Shown here: positions 1-5,856 of the stretch, piece after piece
Position numbering within the stretch: the first letter of the stretch is position 1
Layout of the letters: every line of letters begins with the position of its first letter
From: Crocinitomicaceae bacterium
GTDB lineage: Bacteria; Bacteroidota; Bacteroidia; Flavobacteriales_D; Crocinitomicaceae
Direction: 5' to 3'
Assembly: GCA_003512365.1 (NCBI GenBank)
Contig: DORI01000201.1
Span: forward strand, 2,674-9,074
Length of the DNA: 6,401 nt
Notes under the pieces: generated by a model
Seen by the model: only the letters and a program-made list of their open reading frames with translations
What the model was told of the DNA's origin: nothing
The model's database searches: none
Translations under genes and position numbers: made by a program

Positions 1-2846
1 CGGATAACGGTGAGGCAGAGTGTGTGAATGTTTGGATTAATGAGTTGCGTTTGACAGATTTCCTTAGCGAAGGTGGTTCTGCAGCAGTAGGACAAATGCA
101 ATTACAACTGGCTGATTTTGCCAACATAGCAGCATCTGGAAATTATTCTGGAATCAATTGGGGAAGTGTTGAGAGCCGTGTTCAAGAACGTCAACGAAAC
201 GAGCGTATTGGAATAGACATGAATTCAACGGTTCAGTTGGGTCAGTTTTTTGGTAAGAAAACAAGACTTTCGCTCCCATTCTTTTACGGATATTCCTTAG
301 GAATCATCAATCCTGAATTTGATCCATTTAATCCTGACGTTAAATTGCGAGATTACGATCTTGCCACAAGAAAAGAACGAGCAAAATTAGGTCAAGATTT
401 TACTGAGCGAAAGTCGTTTAACTTTACAAATGTTCGCAAAGAATTAAAAGCAGGCGCTAAACCTCATTTCTGGCGTGTTTCCAATTGGTCGGCCACATAT
501 GCTTTTGCTGAAAACATGAAACGTGACTTTAACACGCGTTACGATATTACGAAAACGTGGAACGGCTCTTTGAATTACAATTACACATTTGCCGTAAAAC
601 CTTGGGAACCATTTAAAAAATGGAAGCCTGTTCAAAAAAATAAAAATTTAGCCGTGGTAAAAGATTTTAATCTCTATTTTTTACCGAAAAACATGACTTT
701 TACGAACGAGTATGCACGTGTATACAACGAGCGACAAATTCGAAATAACATCGTCCCAGATTACGAATTTGCTCCAGTCTACTTAAAGAAATACGATTGG
801 GTTAGAACCTATAACGTTGGTTATGATTTATCAAAAAGTATCAAGGCCACGTTTTCTGCAGTAAACAAATCCATTTTTGAGGAAGGGAATCATGGGGTTG
901 ATAGAAAAACAGATCCTGACGGATACCGAGAATTCATGGATACACTTCGTTCTCAGGTAAACACGTTGGGAAAAACAATGGACTATACTCAAAATTACAG
1001 TTTAAGTTATAACATTCCATTCGATAAATTTCCGCTGACAAATTGGATCACCGCAAATGCGAAATACACCGGGTCGTTTAACTGGCAGAGAGCTCCATTC
1101 GGTCAATCAGAATTTGGTAATACCATTCAGAACAACAGAAACTTAAATTTTACGGCACAGGCAAATTTTGTTAACCTTTATAATAAAATACCACTTTTCA
1201 AAAAGGTATTATCCGATGGAAAATCAGGTGGAAGAGCAAATTTGAATATGAAAGGCGCCAATGGTGATGAGAAAAATAAAGGAGGAAAAGACAAAGAAGG
1301 AGACAAGGTTGAGGAAGAATTTAAACCCGATAAACCGTTAGATGAAATGACGCCGAAGGAAAGAAAACAATTCGAGCGTAAAAAGAAACGATGGGAGCGT
1401 AAAAAAGCACGTGAGAAAAAACGAAAAGAAAATGCAAAAAAGAAAGTGAATCCAATCGTCGGTGCAGCAAGCCGTTTGGTTATGTCTGTGAGAAATATTT
1501 CCGGAACTTATGCCCTCAATGATGGAACGCTTTTACCTGGCTTCAATCAGGAAACAAGAGTGTTGGGAATGAATAACTCGACAACAGGTCTTTCAGGATT
1601 TGTTTTTGGGAAACAGGGTTATGATATGTTAGGTAGAAGAACGGGATATAACGTGGCAGAACAAGCAACAGATAACAATTGGTTGGTTCAAAATGCAAAT
1701 TTGAATAAGCAATATACCATTACCCATAGTGAAAATTTATCCTTGAAGGCTACACTTGAACCTTTTAAAGATTTTAATATCAATGTAAACGTCTTACGAA
1801 ATTATAGCATTAATGAAAGTGAATTTTACCGTTGGAATAATACGTCTTCAGCTTTTGAAAGTCAAAACAATTTTAAAACGGCTCAATTAACCTACACTAC
1901 ATTGACTATGCCATCAGCTTTTCAAAAGTTGGATCGAGAATATTCATCTCAGACTTTCCAAACCTTATTGAACAACCGCCAAACAGTTTCACAATTTATA
2001 GGTCAACAAAATGCGAATTCTGGTCAGTTACCAAATCAATATTACGACGGTTATTCAGGATCGCAACAAGACGTAGTAATCGGAGCATTTCTATCAGCAT
2101 ATACCAACTCCTCGGTCAATGAAAGAAGTATCAATCCGGTAAGAAATTTACCAATGCCAAATTGGACAATAAATTATAATGGCTTAACTAAATTTGAGTT
2201 TACCAAGAAATTTTTAAAGAATTTCAAGTTAAATCATGGTTATGCCTCAACCATTGCAGTTAGTGGTATGCAAACAAACTTGAATGCTCAACTCGATGCC
2301 AATGGCAATGCTACATCGCGAGACATTAACAATAACTTCATTTCAGAACTACAAGTTCAAAATGTTGTTGTCAATGAAAAGTTTGCTCCTTTGGTTGGAT
2401 TTTTAGCAACTTGGAATATTTTTGGTAAAAGTTTGACCACCAATTTTGAATACAAAAAAGAACGTCAATCGACACTATCCTTAAGTAACAATCAGATTAC
2501 TGAAAACATGAGCACAACAATTGTTGCGGGGACAGTCTTAACCTTTCCAAAACTTCAATTACCTTTTGAAGGAGTTAAGAAAAGTGACTTAATTGTGAAT
2601 GTCAACTTTAATTTTCAAGACAACATTGTAGTCGTTCGGAAGATTATAGAAAATTCCAATCAAGCCACCAGCGGTCAGCGAATCGTTAGCTTTAAGTTGG
2701 ATGCGAATTACAAGTTGACTGATTTCATTTTGGCATCTTTTTATTACGAACAGCGAATTACTACTCCTAAAATTCAAACTAGTTATCCGACGGGTAACTT
2801 AAAAACGGGTATTACAATTCGCTACGATTTGAACGGTTTGAAGTAA
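1..2846 (+). CDS. sprA: SprA, T9SS outer-membrane translocon / gliding motility protein, C-terminal part (5' truncated by window)
   Basis: This is the C-terminal ~947 residues of SprA (Sov in Porphyromonas), the single-chain giant beta-barrel through which type IX cargo crosses the outer membrane. Full-length family members are roughly 2,300-2,400 aa, so more than half lies upstream. The frame is already open at base 3 (DNGEAECVNVWINELRLTDF), so the GTG at 24 is an internal valine codon, not a start. Family signatures seen: NVWINELRLTDF at the edge, FDPFNPDVKLRD (about 315-350), YNERQIRNN, NIPFDKFPLTNW, EFGNTI plus FVNLYNKIPLFKK just before a charged insert, LPGF at 1533-1544, and the C-terminal TSYPTGNLKTGITIRYDL ending. 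Alternating aromatic/polar strands dominate, as expected of an outer-membrane barrel. The stop codon overlaps the next ATG by one base. The frame is intact, with no sign of decay. In Flavobacterium, from memory, gcvH follows sprA; here a GNAT gene does. The identification is very secure. Confidence 0.96.
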   Translation, partial: DNGEAECVNVWINELRLTDFLSEGGSAAVGQMQLQLADFANIAASGNYSGINWGSVESRVQERQRNERIGIDMNSTVQLGQFFGKKTRLSLPFFYGYSLGIINPEFDPFNPDVKLRDYDLATRKERAKLGQDFTERKSFNFTNVRKELKAGAKPHFWRVSNWSATYAFAENMKRDFNTRYDITKTWNGSLNYNYTFAVKPWEPFKKWKPVQKNKNLAVVKDFNLYFLPKNMTFTNEYARVYNERQIRNNIVPDYEFAPVYLKKYDWVRTYNVGYDLSKSIKATFSAVNKSIFEEGNHGVDRKTDPDGYREFMDTLRSQVNTLGKTMDYTQNYSLSYNIPFDKFPLTNWITANAKYTGSFNWQRAPFGQSEFGNTIQNNRNLNFTAQANFVNLYNKIPLFKKVLSDGKSGGRANLNMKGANGDEKNKGGKDKEGDKVEEEFKPDKPLDEMTPKERKQFERKKKRWERKKAREKKRKENAKKKVNPIVGAASRLVMSVRNISGTYALNDGTLLPGFNQETRVLGMNNSTTGLSGFVFGKQGYDMLGRRTGYNVAEQATDNNWLVQNANLNKQYTITHSENLSLKATLEPFKDFNINVNVLRNYSINESEFYRWNNTSSAFESQNNFKTAQLTYTTLTMPSAFQKLDREYSSQTFQTLLNNRQTVSQFIGQQNANSGQLPNQYYDGYSGSQQDVVIGAFLSAYTNSSVNERSINPVRNLPMPNWTINYNGLTKFEFTKKFLKNFKLNHGYASTIAVSGMQTNLNAQLDANGNATSRDINNNFISELQVQNVVVNEKFAPLVGFLATWNIFGKSLTTNFEYKKERQSTLSLSNNQITENMSTTIVAGTVLTFPKLQLPFEGVKKSDLIVNVNFNFQDNIVVVRKIIENSNQATSGQRIVSFKLDANYKLTDFILASFYYEQRITTPKIQTSYPTGNLKTGITIRYDLNGLK
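1251..1448 (+). other. Highly charged Lys/Glu/Arg insert within SprA
   Basis: This 66-codon segment of sprA encodes a low-complexity stretch with 21 Lys, 6 Arg, 11 Glu and 5 Asp, so 43 of 66 residues are charged. The first half is mixed to acidic (EEEF, PLDEM) and the second half strongly basic (RKKKRWERKKAREKKRK). It separates FVNLYNKIPLFKK from the conserved VRNISGTYALNDG...LPGF block. It cannot be a membrane strand and is best read as a long soluble turn or helix projecting from the barrel, probably on the periplasmic side (inference). Many SprA proteins carry a charged linker at about this place, as far as I recall. It stays in frame and is not a sequencing artefact or a mobile insertion. 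Confidence 0.8.
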
Positions 2847-3292
2847 TGGAAATTCGATCGGCAACTCCTAAAGATGTCCCCTATATTTTTGATTTAATCA
2901 AAGAATTGGCATTGTATGAAAAGGCTCCAGAGCAAGTATCTAATACTTCAGAAAATTTACATTACGACTTATTCGAGGCGCCAATTTGTGAAGCTATTGT
3001 AGCGGAAGAAAACGAGGAAATACTCGGATTTGCTTTGTATTACACCTCTTATTCTACTTGGAAAGGCCGTTGTTTATACCTGGAAGATTTTTATGTTAAG
3101 GAAAAAAGCCGAAAACGTGGAATTGGAAAATTGTTATTTGACGAAGTTGTGCGAATAGCGAAAGCTAAAAAGCTAAAACGGATGGATTGGCAGGTATTGG
3201 AATGGAATGAGCCTGGTCTACAGTTTTATAAAAAGGAAAATGCTACTCTTGATTCAGAATGGGTCAATGGAAGATTATTTTTCGAAGAATGA
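2846..3292 (+). CDS. GNAT-family N-acetyltransferase, SSAT/thialysine acetyltransferase-like
   Basis: This 148-aa cytoplasmic protein consists of a single GNAT domain and would transfer acetyl from acetyl-CoA to an amine. It resembles the spermidine/spermine (SAT1) and thialysine (SAT2) acetyltransferase group along its length: IRSATPKDVPYIFDLIKELALYE (residues 3-25), GFALYYTSYSTWKG (61-74), YLEDFYV (78-84), the acetyl-CoA loop RKRGIG (89-94), and EWNEPGLQFYKK (119-130). Tyr128 aligns with the general-acid tyrosine of human SSAT (Tyr140). It is shorter than the ~170-aa animal enzymes, ending at NGRLFFEE, so the C-terminal strand/tail that follows WRLF in SAT1 is missing. Its ATG overlaps the sprA stop (TAATG), and its own stop overlaps the next ATG by 4 nt, so translation is probably coupled on both sides. 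The family is clear. The substrate (polyamine, thialysine or another small amine) is not determinable here. Confidence 0.9.
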   Translation: MEIRSATPKDVPYIFDLIKELALYEKAPEQVSNTSENLHYDLFEAPICEAIVAEENEEILGFALYYTSYSTWKGRCLYLEDFYVKEKSRKRGIGKLLFDEVVRIAKAKKLKRMDWQVLEWNEPGLQFYKKENATLDSEWVNGRLFFEE

Positions 3293-4518
3293 AACGAAGT
3301 TTATTCCTTGTCATTTGTTTTTTTCAAGGGTACTTTTTAGCTCAAGTTCCTCCGCTAAGCACGCGCGGGAGTCATCTGATAGATGCCAATGAATCGGTTT
3401 TTTCGATGCGCGGAGTAAATTGGTGGGGAGCAAACGGAAGTCAATATCCATATAGTGAATTTCACAGCAAGGGAATTAATACCCACGCAATGCCATTTGG
3501 AATTCATCTACAGCACATCGATACAATCGTGGCAGCTATAAAATCTGCAGGATTCAACACATTACGGCTACCATTTTCAAATCAAATGCTTCATGACACC
3601 ACACGAGCAAAGAAAGATTGGGTTGGGCCAAATAACTTTTTATTGAATAAAACGCCTATTGAGGTTTTAGATGAGGTTATTACACGTCTTTCTGATGCTG
3701 GAATTTGTGTGCTATTGAATAATCATTCGACCACAACCCATTGGTGCTGCAACTTCGATTATAACGGGCTTTGGTTTGGAAAAAATAAATATTTTGATCA
3801 AACAACGAAACAGTGGATCAACGACTGGAAATTTTTAGCCAACCGTTACAAATCTAATCTCTGGGTAATCGGGGCGGATTTGCGAAATGAGGTTCGTCCG
3901 CAACGAACGCCCTATTTTTTACCTAAAAATGCCAATTGGGGAAGAAAGAATAAAAAAGATTGGCACCGTGCTGCCACCCAAGCTGGAGATGCCATTCATG
4001 TGTTAAATCCAAATTGGCTTATTGTTGTCGAAGGAATTAATGCCCGTGTAAATCCATTAATGCAATTGAGTTTTCCTCATTTAAAATCGGTACGTAAGAA
4101 GCCCATCATCTTAAAAATTCCAAATAAATTGGTGTATGAGGTACATAATTACAGCTTTTCATGGACTAAGGCTAACATTCTTAGATTGAAGAAAAGTACC
4201 ACTTACAACGATTTATCTACAGAACAACGAATGAAGGCTTATGAACAAAATTGGGGGTATATCACGAAAATGGAAGGTAGCGCAACTCCTGTTATCGTCG
4301 GTGAATTCGGTTGTAGTGTACATGATAAACATGCAGAAGAATGGTTAAGGGATTTAACGGTATACATGTCACAGAATTCGATCGGAAGTTGCTGGTGGAC
4401 ATTAGAAGAGGAAATTGCGGAACCAAGTAGCTATGGAATTTTGAACGATGCGTTGAATGAAATCAATGTTTTTAAAGATTGGAGAGGAACACATTTGCAG
4501 AAATATTGGAAACCGTAG
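3289..4518 (+). CDS. Secreted glycoside hydrolase family 5 (cellulase-like), plant-type GH5
   Basis: This 409-aa exported enzyme would hydrolyse beta-linked glycans by a retaining mechanism. I chose the ATG at 3289, which overlaps the upstream TGA, because it gives a clean signal peptide (MKRSLFLVICFFQGYFLA, then QVPP). An in-frame ATG 30 nt earlier would bury that signal. GH5 landmarks: MRGVNWWG (40-47), Arg93 of LRLPFS, His146 of NNHS, acid/base Glu201 in LRNE, His286 and Tyr288 of VHNY, nucleophile Glu339 in GEFG, and Trp369/370 of SCWWTL. HWCCN with NGLWFG (151-164) and IGADLRNEVRPQ closely recall plant cellulase-like GH5 proteins (subfamily 11, from memory), where WCC, NGFFG and LRNELRGP occupy the same places. 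The usual Asp of the DNH motif is Asn here. There is no carbohydrate-binding module, lipobox cysteine or T9SS C-terminal domain, so it is probably periplasmic. Family secure; substrate unknown. Confidence 0.92.
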   Translation: MKRSLFLVICFFQGYFLAQVPPLSTRGSHLIDANESVFSMRGVNWWGANGSQYPYSEFHSKGINTHAMPFGIHLQHIDTIVAAIKSAGFNTLRLPFSNQMLHDTTRAKKDWVGPNNFLLNKTPIEVLDEVITRLSDAGICVLLNNHSTTTHWCCNFDYNGLWFGKNKYFDQTTKQWINDWKFLANRYKSNLWVIGADLRNEVRPQRTPYFLPKNANWGRKNKKDWHRAATQAGDAIHVLNPNWLIVVEGINARVNPLMQLSFPHLKSVRKKPIILKIPNKLVYEVHNYSFSWTKANILRLKKSTTYNDLSTEQRMKAYEQNWGYITKMEGSATPVIVGEFGCSVHDKHAEEWLRDLTVYMSQNSIGSCWWTLEEEIAEPSSYGILNDALNEINVFKDWRGTHLQKYWKP

Positions 4519-4559
4519 CACAATTCTAAAAATAAAAAAATCACTAATGTGATGGTACC
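4519..4559 (+). promoter_or_regulatory. Intergenic gap ahead of the ECF sigma factor operon, candidate promoter/5' leader
   Basis: This is the only non-coding gap above a few bases in the window, at 41 bp. It is A-rich (an A run interrupted by T at 4528-4541), followed by inverted repeats up to the sigma factor start. It separates two functionally unrelated gene blocks, so a promoter here or just inside the end of the GH5 gene is expected. I see no clear Bacteroidota -7 element (TAnnTTTG), and no hairpin plus U-tract that would terminate the upstream transcript. Read-through from the sprA block therefore remains possible. A promoter read by the encoded ECF factor itself cannot be recognised without related loci. 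Confidence 0.35.
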
Positions 4560-4561
4560 AT
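4540..4561. repeat. Two adjoining small inverted repeats over the sigma factor start codon
   Basis: ATCACTAATGTGAT at 4540-4553 has perfect 5-bp arms around a 4-base centre. It abuts a perfect 10-bp palindrome, ATGGTACCAT, at 4552-4561, whose last two bases are the first two of the sigma factor's ATG. Their position suits an operator or a small RNA structure that limits translation initiation. Both are short enough to occur by chance in AT-rich DNA, and no Shine-Dalgarno sequence is visible that such a structure would hide. Confidence 0.4.
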
Positions 4562-5174
4562 GACAGATTTAGTAACGCCTTTAATGAATAATGAAGAATG
4601 GGCTTATCGTCAGTTTGTAAAGGAATATGGAAAACGAATTTATAATATTTGCTTTTACATTTTTCACGATCGTTCAGAAGCCGAAGACACAACACAAGAA
4701 GTTTTTATTTCCGTTTTTCAATCCATTCATTCATTTCGAGGGGATGCTCATTTTTCAACATGGGTTCACCGATTAACTTTAAATAAATGCAATGAAAAAC
4801 TAAGGTTTAAGAATCGAAAAAAAAGAAAGGGAGCTATGGTCTTAATTGAAAATCAAGTTGATTTAGCAAGCCAAGATATAAGTCCCGAAGGTCTTTTAAT
4901 TAAGAATGAAGAAATCGCCATACTTTTTGATGCAATTCGTGGTCTTTCAGAAAATCAACATATTGCTTACACCTTGCATAATATGCAAGAGATGTCCTAT
5001 GTGGAAATTGCAGAAAATATGAATTTATCTGTTTCGGCAGTGGAGTCTTTAATTTTTAGAGCGAAACAAAATTTGAGGAAAATATTACAGGAAAAACTAC
5101 ATGCCGGTGATGGAAATTTGAAGGAAAACACAAGAAAAATTTATAACAAGCAACAAACCAACAACGATGAATAA
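4560..5174 (+). CDS. RNA polymerase sigma-70 family factor, ECF subfamily
   Basis: This 204-aa protein has the two-domain layout of extracytoplasmic-function sigma factors. Sigma region 2 covers residues ~14-84, with the core-binding/-10 motif AEDTTQEVF (41-49) and the region 2.3/2.4 stretch FSTWVHRLTLNKC (65-77). A basic, polar linker holds KNRKKRKG (84-91). Region 4 covers ~122-176, with the helix-turn-helix MSYVEIAENMNLSVSAVESL (145-164) and RAKQNLRK (167-174). Regions 1.2 and 3 are absent, as usual for ECF factors. A polar C-terminal tail of ~25 residues (179-204) overlaps the next gene's start by 8 nt. It would direct RNA polymerase to stress promoters when released from an anti-sigma factor, most simply the membrane protein encoded next. 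With the third gene, the order and sizes echo CnrH/CnrY/CnrX (known), implying a metal-responsive group (inferred). No Shine-Dalgarno sequence is visible; the ATG was chosen because the upstream ATG at 4552 hits a stop after three codons. Confidence 0.95.
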   Translation: MTDLVTPLMNNEEWAYRQFVKEYGKRIYNICFYIFHDRSEAEDTTQEVFISVFQSIHSFRGDAHFSTWVHRLTLNKCNEKLRFKNRKKRKGAMVLIENQVDLASQDISPEGLLIKNEEIAILFDAIRGLSENQHIAYTLHNMQEMSYVEIAENMNLSVSAVESLIFRAKQNLRKILQEKLHAGDGNLKENTRKIYNKQQTNNDE

Positions 5175-5418
5175 AATTGATGAAATACTAAATAAAAAAT
5201 TTGAAGATAGATTCGACGTTTCAAAAGAAATGCAGGATAAACTATTTCGTATTCCAAGCTTATACGCAAAGAAATCAGACAATTGGAGGTATTGGCTTGT
5301 GGCTGCATCCGTTTTACTTCTAATGAGCTTCCATCTTTTACGTTTTGATAAAAAAGAGCAACAAAAAGAAGATGAAATTGTAGAGGTATATAATCAAAAG
5401 TGGAATAATCAATTGTAA
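5167..5418 (+). CDS. Small single-pass membrane protein, putative anti-sigma factor (CnrY-like architecture)
   Basis: This 83-aa protein has three parts: a charged cytoplasmic N-terminus (residues 1-39, with likely helix DEILNKKFEDRFDVSKEMQDK), one transmembrane segment (about 41-58, WLVAASVLLLMSFHLL), and a short, very polar periplasmic tail (59-83, FDKKEQQKEDE...). The basic residues before the membrane segment (KK at 35-36, R41) favour the N-in orientation. It starts inside the sigma factor gene (8-nt overlap) and ends 2 nt before the next start, so it belongs to the same operon. I recognise no conserved family or zinc-binding anti-sigma (HxxxCxxC) motif. The anti-sigma call rests on position, size and topology, which parallel CnrY (about 95 aa, short sigma-binding N-terminus, one membrane helix). 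It could instead be an unrelated membrane partner of the next protein. Confidence 0.72.
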   Translation: MNKIDEILNKKFEDRFDVSKEMQDKLFRIPSLYAKKSDNWRYWLVAASVLLLMSFHLLRFDKKEQQKEDEIVEVYNQKWNNQL

Positions 5419-5420
5419 AC

Positions 5421-5855
5421 ATGAAAACTAATATTTTATTGAGTTTATTGACAGGTGTGTTATTACTTAATGGTGTTGCTATCTTCTTTTGGCAAAGAGA
5501 TTCAAGGAGTGAGCATCAGCATAAAAGGCCACCTAAAATAACAGATGTACTGAACTTTTCGGGAGATAAAGAAAAAATGGTAGATAAGTTAGAAAATGAA
5601 CACTTTCAGCAAAAAGATGATCTCATTGCCAAACAAAAGAGCTTAAGAAAAGAATTGTTTTTGGCTGAAAATACTCCAAATCGAAAAGATTCATTGATTC
5701 AATTAATTGGAACAAATCAAAAAGCTATAGAAAGTATAACACTGTCCTATTTTACTTCTATAAGAAAGTTATCTTCGGAAAAGCAACAAAAGGAATTAAA
5801 TAAGCTCATTGAAAAAATGATTCAAGGCCCTCCACACCACCACCGTAAAAAATAA
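5421..5855 (+). CDS. Membrane-anchored periplasmic heavy-metal sensor / Spy-CpxP-CnrX-like protein
   Basis: This 144-aa protein has an uncleaved-looking N-terminal anchor (residues 5-24, ILLSLLTGVLLLNGVAIFFW), then a helical, highly charged periplasmic domain. A histidine cluster follows the anchor (EHQH, 31-34), and HKRPP then leads into a long helix (49-81, including ENEHFQQK). A second helical stretch spans 86-114, and the end carries LSSEKQQKELNKLIEKM (117-133), reminiscent of the LTxxQ segment of Spy/CpxP/CnrX proteins, before a PPHHHRKK tail. Candidate metal ligands are His32, His34, Glu60, His61, Met133 and His139-141; none is proven. Size (CnrX is 148 aa) and the order sigma factor, small membrane protein, this gene match the CnrYXH metal-sensing set. 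The family assignment is by overall pattern, as this superfamily is weakly conserved. A chaperone role as in Spy is the main alternative. Spacing to both neighbours is 1-2 nt. Confidence 0.78.
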   Translation: MKTNILLSLLTGVLLLNGVAIFFWQRDSRSEHQHKRPPKITDVLNFSGDKEKMVDKLENEHFQQKDDLIAKQKSLRKELFLAENTPNRKDSLIQLIGTNQKAIESITLSYFTSIRKLSSEKQQKELNKLIEKMIQGPPHHHRKK

Positions 5856-5856
5856 C

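Noticed and set aside
24..26. GTG as the start of the first gene
   Set aside because: The same frame is open to the window edge and the residues before it (ECVNVWINELRL) continue the SprA match, so this is an internal valine codon of a truncated gene.
3259..3288. Upstream in-frame ATG for the GH5 gene
   Set aside because: It lies deep inside the acetyltransferase gene and would add ten residues (MGQWKIIFRR) in front of an evident signal peptide. The ATG at 3289 gives a normal signal and an ATGA overlap.
4415..4443. Possible Bacteroidota promoter (TTG, 18 bp, GAATTTTG) inside the end of the GH5 gene
   Set aside because: The -7 element differs from TAnnTTTG at its first base, the -33 is only a TTG, and the bases encode conserved-looking GH5 residues (SYGILND). 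Too weak to annotate.
4519..4559. Rho-independent terminator after the GH5 gene
   Set aside because: The only inverted repeat has 5-bp AT-rich arms with no following T-run; the A-run precedes it on the + strand.
4402..4695. 97-codon reading frame on the minus strand across the GH5/sigma junction
   Set aside because: It is antisense to two well-supported genes, resembles no family I know, and its composition is what the complementary strand of AT-rich coding DNA gives by chance.
5141..5422. 93-codon reading frame on the minus strand over the small membrane protein
   Set aside because: The + strand frame has a coherent membrane-protein layout and operon spacing. The antisense frame has neither, and its hydrophobic look follows from complementing Lys/Glu-rich codons.
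5831..5845. CAC trinucleotide run as a repeat element
   Set aside because: It is only a few codons, simply encoding the PHHH tail of the periplasmic protein, with no larger repeat structure.
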